A DNA stretch of 35,406 nucleotides from a virus, in the IMG/VR virus record IMGVR_UViG_3300017960_000036, positions 1-35,406 of that record, one strand, 5' to 3'. The notes below the pieces were generated by a model, which saw nothing but the letters and a program-made list of their open reading frames with translations, did not search any database and was not told the origin of the DNA. Made by a program: the position numbers and the translations under genes. This document shows positions 15,993-23,454 of this stretch, piece by piece; the stretch's first letter is position 1, and every line of letters begins with the position of its first letter.

Positions 15993-18823
15993 TAAACCGC
16001 CTCCTTAGGTTTTCCGTTCTCAAAGTCCCAATCGTTCGGGCTATATTCATCCATCCAACACGGCTCAATTACTGTGTCGCAAGCCAACGGAAGAACTAGC
16101 GTGAATGTATTCGTCATGATGTCGTCTAATAAATCCGTTGCTTCTTTCGTTAACTGGTCGTTTGGTGTAGCGAACTTCAATTCGTCGTGTAGCGTCAGCG
16201 GAAACTCCCAGCCGCGCTCAAGCACACATTCGTAATAAGCCCGGATCATACACATCTGAAGAATATTCGCGCCCGACCCTTGAATCGTATGGTTAAACGC
16301 AGCACGCTCACATCCGCCTGTAAATCGCATCAGATCCCAAAATTCAGAGCGCTCTTCCCACCGTAATTTATTCGTTTTCTTGCCGAGTCCCGGATCGTTT
16401 TTGTCTTCGATGCCGCACTTACGCATTAGCTGGCACAGCCGTTTGTATTTCTCGACGTACCCCGGAAACCGGCGCTTCTGTTTGAAGATCGTCGCAGTCC
16501 ATCCGTGCTTGCGTAGGTGAGCGAATGTGGCTTCGACCATTCCTTTGAATCCCGGCAATATTTCGTCAAAACGTGCATAGGCTTTTTTCGCAGATTCTTC
16601 GGTTATCCCACGTTTGATTGCGGTCTTAATAAACTGATCCTCTCCTTGCCCATATCCCTTTGCCAGGAACATATCTTTCGTCAGTTTTCGATACGCCGGA
16701 ACTTCATTTGGTGTACCCTTAACTGAGTCATAATACTTCTCTAGGCAAAGCTCACGGTCTACTTCGAACATAATGTAAGCAAACTCAACGTATGGGTCGA
16801 GTCCTCTCCGATACATATCCGCGAATATCTCGTCGTCAAACTCGGTCGCCATTCTGTGCGCCTGAATCCGCGGTTCTATCGATGATAAGTCGGAGCCTAA
16901 GAACGTAAATCCTTCCGGCGGCTTGAATGCCATCCGCACCCGCTGCCCTTTTTCGGTACGAGACGGGATGTTCTGGATGTTCCGCCCTTTTTCCGTCTTC
17001 TTCTCCGCTTCTACCAGCTTCCGCATGTGATCAACGAAGTTGCTGTCGTTAATGTCTTCGCGATAGAGGTCATTTTCTTTTCCTTTATACTTTTTCGAAC
17101 TGTAGCGTCCAGTCGATACGGACTGTAGTTGCGTATGGAGACGTCCGTCAGCATCTTTTACGTAAGGAATCCGGTTGATGAACGTTCCTAATAACGTTGT
17201 CAACTCCGAGAACGTTGCTAACGGTTTGAGTCGCGCATCTTCCTTGAAGTAAAGCGCCAGGACGTCCTTACTGACAGCCCGCGTTTTCTTCTTATCGATA
17301 ATCTTCGTCTTGTCTTCGATCCCGATTACGTCATAAATTAAATACTGAAGATGTTGGTCCGAATCGAGATTGAATTCGTGAATGTAGTCCGGCGCGTTCT
17401 GCGGAATAGCTGGCGCAAGAGGCTCCATTTTGTACTTTCGGATACGATCTTTTAATTGCGCATATTTCTTCGTTGCCGGGTTCGCCTTCTTGATTTCCGC
17501 TTCACACTTCGCAAGCATCTCCTGCTGTTTTGCGATCTGTTTCTCACGGTTCTCCTGCCACGCTTTGATCTTGTCACCTTTTAAGTGCATCGACATTTTG
17601 TAGAGGAAGTCGTCGTCAATACCGTATGCCTCATGAATGTCATCGATCGCTTTTTGTAGCTGCGGCTCATATTCGTCTTTTAACCGTAAGAGCTCATCGT
17701 CGTCAATTACGAATCCGGTTCGCTCAATTGTCGTATTGACTTCGTATAAATACTGTCGGATCTCAAAGTACGGATAATATAAGTCGTCGATCTTCAGCAT
17801 CATATCGATCTGCCAGCGCGTAAGGAGCCACCCTTTCTCAACGTCCTTTATCGCGTATATGCCGACGATCTCAGGCGAATACACCATCGGAGAGCCCTTT
17901 CCGAAAAGATCCTCGAATGTGAAATCGTCTAGGTGATCCGCGCCGATATACTTTTTGTACTTCGTGACGAGCTCTTTCAAACCCATCGAAGGCTCATGCT
18001 CGTTCATAAGCTGCGCAGCATCTAACGAGTCATATCGGAAACCCTTCGGCTCTAGTCCGTCATTCAGAAACATCGAGTAGTCGAAGGGCGTATTGTGAAA
18101 CGATTTGATATGGCGAGCGTCTTCGATAAAAGCCCGGCAAATTTCCAACGCAGCAGACCGCGAGCACTGTTCGTCGTCAGTCAAGTGTCCGTAAGCAACG
18201 TAATAACCTTCGTTAAGACACGGCAGCCAGAACGAATATCCGCCCGACATATCGATTCGCGTATCTGTCCCGGATGTCTCCGTATCCCATTCGGTGAACG
18301 ACATCGCGAGAGGAATTTCGATTCCACGCTCGGCTAACTTCCGCCTGATATGCGTATTGTTGAAAAGATCGAACACTTTCCGGAACCACGGGTCGAGTTG
18401 CTGCGCTTGGACTTCTTGACGTAATCGTTCGACCATAGGCGCCAGATCTTCGTCTTTGGTGATGACGAAATAGTTATCCGGCTTCGTCTTCATCGTCTCC
18501 TGGATGCGTTCGAGCCGCTTGGCTTCGTTTTCCTTCGCGAGTACCTGACGACCAATCCCGCACGCTTCAGTCTTAGTAAACTTGCCGGTCTTGGTACGGA
18601 CTAAGCTTCCGTCCTTAAACGACCGGAGAGCAGCGTTGAATTCCCGCTTTTCCTTGTCGTTAAATTTGCACGTCCTGGCGAGACGATCGAACGCTTCCTC
18701 TAACGTCTCCTCCCGCTTTGCGCTTTGCTTCCGCTTGGCTGTTTCGGCAACTTTTTCGTTTTTAACTTCGTCATTTTTCGGCGTCAAAGCGCTAAGATTC
18801 AGCCGTAGATTGCCGAGTTCCAT
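15992..18823 (-). CDS. Family A DNA polymerase (phage PolA-type)
   Basis: 943 residues. The start at the second ATG (18823) is chosen because AAGGAGG ends right at the first. A 3'-5' exonuclease domain begins near residue 180 (SFTEWDTETSG, then SFHNTPFDYSMFL). The polymerase domain shows motif A GSDLSSIEPRI (about 645), motif B RKLTKDMFLAKGYG (about 714) and motif C LHDELKF (about 880). A charged N-terminal 120 residues is unrecognised. It is the replicative polymerase of the phage, working with the primase, DnaB-like helicase and DnaC-like loader encoded in the second operon. Confidence 0.96.
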   Translation of the reverse strand: MELGNLRLNLSALTPKNDEVKNEKVAETAKRKQSAKREETLEEAFDRLARTCKFNDKEKREFNAALRSFKDGSLVRTKTGKFTKTEACGIGRQVLAKENEAKRLERIQETMKTKPDNYFVITKDEDLAPMVERLRQEVQAQQLDPWFRKVFDLFNNTHIRRKLAERGIEIPLAMSFTEWDTETSGTDTRIDMSGGYSFWLPCLNEGYYVAYGHLTDDEQCSRSAALEICRAFIEDARHIKSFHNTPFDYSMFLNDGLEPKGFRYDSLDAAQLMNEHEPSMGLKELVTKYKKYIGADHLDDFTFEDLFGKGSPMVYSPEIVGIYAIKDVEKGWLLTRWQIDMMLKIDDLYYPYFEIRQYLYEVNTTIERTGFVIDDDELLRLKDEYEPQLQKAIDDIHEAYGIDDDFLYKMSMHLKGDKIKAWQENREKQIAKQQEMLAKCEAEIKKANPATKKYAQLKDRIRKYKMEPLAPAIPQNAPDYIHEFNLDSDQHLQYLIYDVIGIEDKTKIIDKKKTRAVSKDVLALYFKEDARLKPLATFSELTTLLGTFINRIPYVKDADGRLHTQLQSVSTGRYSSKKYKGKENDLYREDINDSNFVDHMRKLVEAEKKTEKGRNIQNIPSRTEKGQRVRMAFKPPEGFTFLGSDLSSIEPRIQAHRMATEFDDEIFADMYRRGLDPYVEFAYIMFEVDRELCLEKYYDSVKGTPNEVPAYRKLTKDMFLAKGYGQGEDQFIKTAIKRGITEESAKKAYARFDEILPGFKGMVEATFAHLRKHGWTATIFKQKRRFPGYVEKYKRLCQLMRKCGIEDKNDPGLGKKTNKLRWEERSEFWDLMRFTGGCERAAFNHTIQGSGANILQMCMIRAYYECVLERGWEFPLTLHDELKFATPNDQLTKEATDLLDDIMTNTFTLVLPLACDTVIEPCWMDEYSPNDWDFENGKPKEAV

Positions 18824-18856
18824 TCGCATCCTCCTTTCTCGCGTGATAGATTCGGA

Positions 18857-19021
18857 CTACTTTTCGTCTTTATCTTCCGCGACTCCGATACCAATCAAAA
18901 TAATCGCTAATGCCGCAACAGGAAGCGTGATTAACGTCTCTTTATCAACGTTCAATCCCGCTAAGAACGCCAGCCCCACGCCCGATACGTACGATAATAT
19001 ACGCTCCGTCTTCTGGCTCAT
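18857..19021 (-). CDS. 54-aa membrane peptide
   Basis: ATG 19021 with GGAGGAGG about nine bases upstream, overlapping the previous stop by four bases. Two hydrophobic segments (YVSGVGLAFLAGL and ITLPVAALAIILIGIGV) end in EDKDEK. It sits directly upstream of the polymerase. Resembles small holin/SPP1-like two-helix peptides only in hydropathy; function unknown. Confidence 0.6.
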   Translation of the reverse strand: MSQKTERILSYVSGVGLAFLAGLNVDKETLITLPVAALAIILIGIGVAEDKDEK

Positions 19022-19185
19022 AGGTCAACCTCCTCCGTCCATTTCCGTCTATATTCCGCCTCATTATCCGCATACCAATCCGACCAGCAAGCGTTGTCGC
19101 AAAAGTAACGGTCGAAGAGCGAATCGTATGTTGCGGATCGCCCTTCGTTCATTACCCGGCTACATGCGGCGCAGATGGTGGCCAC
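19018..19185 (-). CDS. 55-aa zinc-finger-like microprotein
   Basis: GTG start at 19185 immediately after the TAA of the upstream gene; TGA overlaps the next ATG. Contains CAAC (Cys 5, 8) and CDNAC (Cys 29, 33), a treble-clef-like CxxC...CxxxC arrangement, with several aromatic residues. Ribosome site is weak, so translation probably depends on coupling. Confidence 0.5.
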   Translation of the reverse strand: MATICAACSRVMNEGRSATYDSLFDRYFCDNACWSDWYADNEAEYRRKWTEEVDL

Positions 19186-20226
19186 TTACTCGGCGCCCTT
19201 TCGATCGAAACGCGCTTCGACTGGCGCTATTAGTTCGATGCTTGACTGATTTTCTGTGCAATTTCCGTGGTTCTGAGTAGCGACTTTTACGCGACCGTCC
19301 TCGCCGACAGCCACAACCTCGCAAATTTCCCCATCAGATAAATACTGAACAATATCACCGACCTTATACTCGCCAACCTCGCGTCCGATTGCGGCCCATC
19401 TCTTACACTCTTTCACTTCGGCCTGCTTTCGTTTAGCTTCGGCAACCTCTTCGTCGGTGGCGCGAACGAGGGACTTTTCGTCTTCCCATCCGGCATACTC
19501 CCCGTCGACAAAAGCAAGCTTGAACGGAACCGCCGAATCATCGTCTTCTGTAATTTTGACGATATCCCCTCGGTCACAGCAGCCGTTCCGTGCAGTACCG
19601 ACCACCTTCGCATAATCACCGACTTTCAGGCGTTCAGGCTTCGGCTCGGTGGCGCCGACTTTACGGTAGACTTCAAATACTTCTCCATAGGTATCAAGAT
19701 CGTATCCGTCGTCATCTATGATGATCGGATCCCCGTAATCATCTACGAACTCAATCTCGTAATACTTCCCTGCGGTTAGAAAACCGTTTGGAGCTTCGTC
19801 AAACTTAACGAAATCGCCCGCCTTCGCCTCGCTCTTGTCAATTCGTACGTATTCCGTCTTGGCTTCGCCTTTTAGCGCAGCAACGTCGGATTTTAGGGAT
19901 TCGATATCCTTTTCGTTTGTGCTGACGCGATCTTCTAATGTCGGTTGAGATGCGGAGACTTTGCGGAATAGGTCGTAGTTATGCCTAAACGAACAATCTC
20001 TATCGCCAACATCATCGAGAATTACAGCGTCCCCATCACGATCAACATCTATAGCTTTGTAAAAACTACCCTTAGTTGCATCGCGAAATCCACCTGTAAT
20101 GGGTAAAACTAAATCGCCTGTTTGCGCGGGGCCTTCCACACGCTCATACTCCGTACGCTCATGCGCAACCTTCGTAATTTCACCGTTCACCATATCGAGA
20201 GTTTTAACGCCTTCTAATTTCGCCAT
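19186..20226 (-). CDS. Multi-repeat SH3/KOW-like protein
   Basis: 346 residues starting MAKLEGVK (ATG 20226, GGAGG nine bases upstream). Four beta-barrel-like units can be seen: YERVEGPAQTGDLV... ending LFRKV, YVRIDKSEAKAGDFV... ending VYRKV, RLKVGDYAKVVGTA, and YKVGDIVQYLSDGEICEVV near the C-terminus. A short coiled coil (TLEDRVSTNEKDIESLKSDV) lies between the first two. Related in plan to the protein at 4826-5680. Role unknown; interaction with nucleic acid or with replication proteins would fit KOW-type folds. Confidence 0.75.
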   Translation of the reverse strand: MAKLEGVKTLDMVNGEITKVAHERTEYERVEGPAQTGDLVLPITGGFRDATKGSFYKAIDVDRDGDAVILDDVGDRDCSFRHNYDLFRKVSASQPTLEDRVSTNEKDIESLKSDVAALKGEAKTEYVRIDKSEAKAGDFVKFDEAPNGFLTAGKYYEIEFVDDYGDPIIIDDDGYDLDTYGEVFEVYRKVGATEPKPERLKVGDYAKVVGTARNGCCDRGDIVKITEDDDSAVPFKLAFVDGEYAGWEDEKSLVRATDEEVAEAKRKQAEVKECKRWAAIGREVGEYKVGDIVQYLSDGEICEVVAVGEDGRVKVATQNHGNCTENQSSIELIAPVEARFDRKGAE

Positions 20227-20227
20227 T

Positions 20228-20659
20228 CTAAACCGCCTCCGCTTCGTTATTTTCCGCAAAATCTTCCCGCATGAAATTCAGATCCATTTCGATCCAGCGT
20301 TTGCCTTCCCGTTCTGACGGCCCCCAATAGTCCGTAATGCCGCGATTGTCGATCATCCAGACACGAGGGAATTCCCCCTCACCGATCAGCACACCGATGA
20401 AGAAGTCGACGTCTTCAGGCGTATAAGGCTGGCCGTCTCCTTTGCGCCCACTTACCGTTAAGAAACCGCGATCTTCTCTACGGTCCCGAATCGTCTTGAC
20501 CTGGAACGTTTTCCATTCGCCAGTGCCCGGATCTCTGGCGCTGATATCGAAGGATTCTTCTGTCTCCGATTTTGATACCGCCTGCCACCCGCTAGCCATT
20601 AAAGCTGCGCGGGCGATCAGTTCGGAATACTTGCCGATAGTTTCCTTGAGATGCGCCAT
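20228..20659 (-). CDS. PD-(D/E)XK nuclease-like protein
   Basis: 143 residues. An N-terminal helix (GKYSELIARAALMASGW), then SFDISARDPGTGEWKTFQVK, which fits the D...QxK core of small PD-(D/E)XK proteins related to the group I intron endonuclease family, then VDFFIGVLI and RVWMID strands. Similar order is seen in the protein at 33351. It could be a restriction-like or repair nuclease. ATG 20659 has AGGGGGA upstream. Confidence 0.65.
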   Translation of the reverse strand: MAHLKETIGKYSELIARAALMASGWQAVSKSETEESFDISARDPGTGEWKTFQVKTIRDRREDRGFLTVSGRKGDGQPYTPEDVDFFIGVLIGEGEFPRVWMIDNRGITDYWGPSEREGKRWIEMDLNFMREDFAENNEAEAV

Positions 20660-20681
20660 TCAATCGTCCCCCTTCGTTTTA

Positions 20682-21434
20682 TTAAAACGGCAGATCATCG
20701 TCACTTATTTCGTTAGTTTTTTCGTTATCTGATTCTGCTAATGGTGGCAGTTTAGCGCGATCAATCTTCGCTTCTTCATCCGCTTCGTGTAATAGTTTAA
20801 CGATGTCAGCCTCTTCACGGAAGTTAGCGAGTTCTTCATACTCGTAGTCGATTCCGATGAACTTTTTCGCTTCCTCAAGCTGTTCCGGAGAGGCATCGCC
20901 AGATTCTAACGAGAACGACTTGTCGACTTGTTTGATATGAACGGCTTCACCAACGAGAGTGTAGTCCGGATTAAACTTGCGACCCATCTTTTCGGCTTTG
21001 TCATAGTCCGCGATCAAGTTGTTAATGTGGAACTCTTTCGTATCGATTACGCGATATGTTTTGTATTCGAGATCATAAACCGGAATCATCGCGTACAGCT
21101 TACGAGGAGCACCAACTAAGCAAGACGGGCAAGCGTCAGGGTTCGGTTTCTTAAATGCGCTCTGATCAGCACGAATTCCTTTCGGAGAATGCAGGCACGT
21201 ATGTTTACGGAAGTGATAGATCGTCCTCTGACCGTTAAATGTGCTTTGCTCATGCACATAATACGCAAACCAGTCGTCTGGATCAGCGAGAATAACGAAT
21301 GTGCGTCCTTCCGCGTTTACTTCTCCGTGTTTACCCATACGGACATAACGAGTGACACCTTCCGGGAACTCACCGCCTGATTGCGCTGCCTCACGCTGTT
21401 CCTCGCGTTGCTTCAAAGTATCTCTTAGACTCAT
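20682..21434 (-). CDS. Phage single-stranded DNA-binding protein (gp32/gp2.5-like) with zinc site
   Basis: 250 residues. A zinc site is suggested by Cys80, His82, Cys102 and Cys105 (HTCLH...ACPSC), as in T4 gp32-type SSBs. The C-terminus is acidic and ends ISDDDLPF, the typical SSB tail that recruits replication proteins. Position directly upstream of nuclease and polymerase genes supports the assignment. ATG 21434 with AGGGGGAAA. Confidence 0.85.
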   Translation of the reverse strand: MSLRDTLKQREEQREAAQSGGEFPEGVTRYVRMGKHGEVNAEGRTFVILADPDDWFAYYVHEQSTFNGQRTIYHFRKHTCLHSPKGIRADQSAFKKPNPDACPSCLVGAPRKLYAMIPVYDLEYKTYRVIDTKEFHINNLIADYDKAEKMGRKFNPDYTLVGEAVHIKQVDKSFSLESGDASPEQLEEAKKFIGIDYEYEELANFREEADIVKLLHEADEEAKIDRAKLPPLAESDNEKTNEISDDDLPF

Positions 21435-21582
21435 TCGATTTCCCCCTACGTTTTAATTTTGAGGCTTTTCGCCCTCGCAAAATGCCGGTAACTGCGTCCG
21501 AAACGCCGCCAGCGCTAAGCCGTAGCGACGCGACTCTGTTACTTAACGTCCGCCCCGACATTCTCCGAGCGCCGGGCCGCAT
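21391..21582 (-). CDS. Possible 63-aa arginine-rich ORF (doubtful)
   Basis: ATG 21582 has GGAGG five bases upstream, and the frame overlaps the SSB start by 44 bases. The peptide is arginine-rich and of low complexity, with no homology that I recognise. It is the only candidate for the roughly 160-base space between the 31-aa peptide and ssb, which otherwise shows nothing. Confidence 0.25.
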   Translation of the reverse strand: MRPGARRMSGRTLSNRVASLRLSAGGVSDAVTGILRGRKASKLKRRGKSNESKRYFEATRGTA

Positions 21583-21593
21583 ATCCGCCTCCC

Positions 21594-21689
21594 TCATTCG
21601 CCTTCTTCGCGATTAACTTCGTAAATAAGTCCGCCAATTACAAGCGTGGCAATCACCGCAAATATTTCGAATAGCCATGCGTTAGACAT
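21594..21689 (-). CDS. 31-aa single-pass membrane peptide
   Basis: ATG 21689 with AAGGAG nine bases upstream, overlapping the end of the 170-aa gene. Sequence is one transmembrane helix (WLFEIFAVIATLVIGGLIY) with an acidic tail (EVNREEGE). One of several tiny membrane peptides in this operon. Confidence 0.5.
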   Translation of the reverse strand: MSNAWLFEIFAVIATLVIGGLIYEVNREEGE

Positions 21690-22194
21690 AGGCGGCGACT
21701 CCTTTTTCCTTCTCGGTTAATTCCGATCGTTTGGCCGCAATCTCTCTATATTCGGATTTCAAAACGGAAATCTTTTCGTCAATACTTGTGATAACCTTAT
21801 TCGATCGTGCCTTAGCGCGATTCAATTCGAGCTGCGCAATTTCGAGGTTCTTTTCCGCAAGCTGGACGTTAAGTGCGCGAGTCTCGCGTTTGATACGGCG
21901 GATCATTGCGTTTGCTTTGCGCCGTAAAGCCGTCTTCATTTCGTCAGGGATTGCGTCGAGTGGTTCGGGCATTTTGTAAACGGTCACGATTTTATTTTTA
22001 TATACGATAAATCGAACTCTGCTCTTGTGGTGATCGTATACTTCCTGCCGACCGCCTCGTTTATCCGGATTGCTTCCGACATAGACTGCCGTCTGCATTA
22101 ATTGAACGAGGTGATTAGGAGCGACTGACCGCAAGACACCGAGACGTTCGACTGCGCGATCAATAGCGTGCTTTGTGACTTCGTATTGTTTCAT
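21682..22194 (-). CDS. 170-aa protein with HAIxRxxER domain and coiled coil
   Basis: Start ATG 22194 overlaps the preceding TGA by four bases; the longer frame has no ribosome site. The N-terminus (YEVTKHAIDRAVERLGV) carries the TxHAxxRxxER pattern common in Firmicutes phage early proteins. Strands VRFIVYKNKIVTVYKM follow, then a long coiled coil (about 90-165, MIRRIKRETRALNVQLAEKN onward). Function unknown; second gene of the large operon. Confidence 0.7.
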   Translation of the reverse strand: MKQYEVTKHAIDRAVERLGVLRSVAPNHLVQLMQTAVYVGSNPDKRGGRQEVYDHHKSRVRFIVYKNKIVTVYKMPEPLDAIPDEMKTALRRKANAMIRRIKRETRALNVQLAEKNLEIAQLELNRAKARSNKVITSIDEKISVLKSEYREIAAKRSELTEKEKGVAAYV

Positions 22195-22343
22195 CCGACG
22201 CGCACCGCCTTTATCGATTGTGGTCGGTAGTAGTCCGCCGGATCTTCGTCGGCCGGCCATGCGCCTTGATATAAAATTTCGGTAAGTTTGCGCGGATCTA
22301 GCGCTGGATACGTATTGGAATCGGAAATTTTGGGGATATTCAT
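22191..22343 (-). CDS. 50-aa protein, first gene of the replication operon
   Basis: ATG 22343 with GGAGG ten bases upstream; TGA overlaps the next start (ATGA). The peptide (MNIPKISDSNTYPALDPRKL, then TEILYQGAWPADEDPADYYR) is soluble and unrecognised. Its ribosome site lies in the loop of a perfect 9-bp inverted repeat, so its translation may be regulated. Confidence 0.65.
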   Translation of the reverse strand: MNIPKISDSNTYPALDPRKLTEILYQGAWPADEDPADYYRPQSIKAVRVG

Positions 22344-22382
22344 AGTACGTTCGCCTCCATATATTTTAGATAAAACGTACTA
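22343..22382. repeat. Perfect 9-bp inverted repeat around a ribosome site
   Basis: TAGTACGTT (22343-22351) and AACGTACTA (22374-22382) are exact inverted copies with a 22-base spacer that contains GGAGG for the 50-aa gene; the left arm reaches the A of its ATG. It can act as DNA operator or as an RNA stem exposing the ribosome site in its loop. Confidence 0.65.
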
Positions 22383-22423
22383 GATCGGAAGGTGTGTTCG
22401 CATTCTGTTCGCTTGTCTTTTGA

Positions 22424-22442
22424 CATGAGAACGGTTATCATG
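22424..22442. promoter_or_regulatory. Near-perfect 19-bp palindrome, candidate operator
   Basis: CATGAGAACGGTTATCATG is symmetric except for one base pair and the centre. It lies in the non-coding gap 22344-22475 between the sigma-like gene and the replication operon, about 80 bases above the first gene. I see no clear -35/-10 pair for leftward transcription here. Confidence 0.5.
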
Positions 22443-22475
22443 AGGATGTAGCGATGCCTTCCGGGCTAGTTACAT

Positions 22476-23111
22476 TTAAACAGCAAGATAAGCACTAATA
22501 TCACCGTACTGTGATGCGTCGTAGTTTTTCGCAAGTTTGCGAATCTCACGTGTTACGGTGTAGTGGTGAACACCTAGCTTACGTCCAATTTGCCGGGCGC
22601 TAGGTTGTTCGGGTGAAAGATGTTCTTTAACGATTGCCGTCGTTAAAGCATCTGAGTTATTCGTTAGGGCCTCGATAAGTTGCCGCTTATCGTGGTCCGT
22701 TTTTATTTCGCCTGATACTCGATCAACTACATAAGATTCTAAATCGAAATCCGATGCAGATTCGAATGTTGCCGCATTCTCCTCCGCGGTCGTGTCTAAC
22801 GGAATTGATCGCTTAACATATGTCCCATTCTTTTTCCTGGTAACATCGATCGCAGCTCTTGCTAAGTGTAGTTTGAAGTGGCTAACAACATCGGTTGATT
22901 TTTGCTTGTCAAAGTTCTTTGCACACCACCAAACTCGTTCGTTTAATTCACTTACAATTTCATCCCGCAATACCGCGCTTGTTCTTGAGTATTTCCTCGC
23001 GATATTTGAAACCATAGATTTGAAATGATCAAATATGTTTCGGAATGATTGGCTGCTCCCTGTGGTCTGGAACTCATCAATCAGCTTTATTAAGTTTTTT
23101 TCGTGTTCCAA
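22476..23111 (-). CDS. Sigma-70-like factor
   Basis: 211 residues, TTG start at 23111 with AGGGG nine bases upstream. Region 2-like: FRNIFDHFKSMVSNIARKYS, LRDEIVSELNERVWWC, VSHFKLHLARAAIDVTRKKN (about 24-95). Region 4-like HTH: PSARQIGRKLGVHHYTVTREIRKLA (about 169-194). It would direct RNA polymerase to phage promoters. It is the first full gene downstream of aimR-aimP, beyond their terminator, in the place where aimX lies in phi3T and SPbeta. A copy of the repeat family ends 23 bases before its start, suggesting self-control. An ECF/sigma-like anti-terminator is an alternative. Confidence 0.75.
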   Translation of the reverse strand: MEHEKNLIKLIDEFQTTGSSQSFRNIFDHFKSMVSNIARKYSRTSAVLRDEIVSELNERVWWCAKNFDKQKSTDVVSHFKLHLARAAIDVTRKKNGTYVKRSIPLDTTAEENAATFESASDFDLESYVVDRVSGEIKTDHDKRQLIEALTNNSDALTTAIVKEHLSPEQPSARQIGRKLGVHHYTVTREIRKLAKNYDASQYGDISAYLAV

Positions 23112-23199
23112 CTATCATTTCCCCTTTCAATAATAACTGCGAATCTTGGATAAAGATTGGCACATGTTTTTTTATTTTTTTTATAAGTTTTTCTTCCAT
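23077..23199 (-). CDS. Possible 40-aa leader ORF (aimX-position)
   Basis: ATG at 23199 falls about seven bases after the extended -10 box, so a transcript would be almost leaderless; no ribosome site is visible. The peptide is lysine-rich (MEEKLIKKIKKHVPIFIQDS) and overlaps the start of the sigma gene in another frame. AimX of known arbitrium phages occupies this position but I see no similarity, so this is a weak candidate. Confidence 0.25.
   Translation of the reverse strand: MEEKLIKKIKKHVPIFIQDSQLLLKGEMIVGTRKKLNKAD
23134..23170 (-). promoter_or_regulatory. Copy of the repeat family upstream of the sigma gene
   Basis: TAACTGCGAA (23134-23143), 15 bases, GGCACATGTTTT (23159-23170). Nearly the same as the copy at 33962-33997. 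Its minus-strand form ends in GCAGTTATTATTG just before the ribosome site of the sigma gene. Confidence 0.55.
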
Positions 23200-23205
23200 G
23201 ACCAT

Positions 23206-23214
23206 ATATTAGCA
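23206..23214 (-). promoter_or_regulatory. Extended -10 promoter for the sigma-like gene
   Basis: On the minus strand TGC-TAATAT (TAATAT is 23206-23211) forms an extended -10. The matching -35 position reads GAAAAT, far from TTGACA, as expected of a promoter that needs an activator. The inverted repeat 23240-23273 lies immediately upstream. Confidence 0.5.
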
Positions 23215-23239
23215 TGATTTGATATTGAATTTTCTGAAA

Positions 23240-23273
23240 GTGAACAAGGTTTTGAAATACTACTTTTGTTCAC
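23240..23273. promoter_or_regulatory. Inverted repeat, candidate AimR operator
   Basis: GTGAACAA (23240-23247) and TTGTTCAC (23266-23273) are exact 8-bp arms separated by 18 bases, giving about 26 bp between arm centres. In phi3T and SPbeta the AimR dimer binds a long-spaced inverted repeat in the aimP-aimX gap and activates aimX. Position between aimP terminator and an activator-type promoter fits. The right arm also belongs to an 18-bp palindrome matching the operator at 24690. Confidence 0.6.
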
Positions 23274-23284
23274 ACGTTTAAACA
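23267..23284. promoter_or_regulatory. Operator O2
   Basis: TGTTCACACGTTTAAACA; its complement matches O1 (24690-24707) at 16 of 18 positions. A shared operator on both sides of aimR-aimP suggests that one regulator, probably a neighbouring HTH protein, controls both promoters. Confidence 0.55.
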
Positions 23285-23297
23285 AAATGGATAAATA

Positions 23298-23325
23298 AAA
23301 GCCGCCCTAAATGGGCGACCTTGTC
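23298..23325 (-). terminator. Intrinsic terminator after aimP
   Basis: On the minus strand GTCGCCC pairs with GGGCGGC (one G:U) around ATTTA, followed by TTTTATTT. It starts right after the aimP stop codon and separates aimRP transcripts from the downstream sigma unit. Confidence 0.8.
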
Positions 23326-23454
23326 CTAACCTCCTATGATATTAATTGCAAGTTCTTTCTGCTGTTCTACTCCGCCACCATTAATTGATTTAAGCGCTAA
23401 CCCTCCTGCCACAACTACTCCCAACACTAAAGCAACTGATAAAATCTTTTTCAA
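23326..23454 (-). CDS. aimP: AimP, arbitrium signal pre-peptide
   Basis: 42 residues. TTG at 23454 with GGAGAGG six bases upstream. The N-terminus is a secretion signal: MKK, then ILSVALVLGVVVAGGLAL. The rest (KSINGGGVEQQKELAINIIGG, residues 22-42) ends in Gly-Gly. Known AimP peptides are exported and cut so that the last six residues, ending in GA or GG, re-enter cells via the Opp transporter and bind AimR. By that rule the signal here is INIIGG. The gene starts inside the 3' end of aimR (65-base overlap) and is followed at once by a terminator. The AimP call rests on AimR context and the C-terminus. Confidence 0.85.
   Translation of the reverse strand: MKKILSVALVLGVVVAGGLALKSINGGGVEQQKELAINIIGG

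Noticed and set aside
22417-22450. Rightward promoter from TTGACA near 22420
   Set aside because: TTGACA is present on the plus strand but there is no -10 at 16-18 bases and no rightward gene after it.
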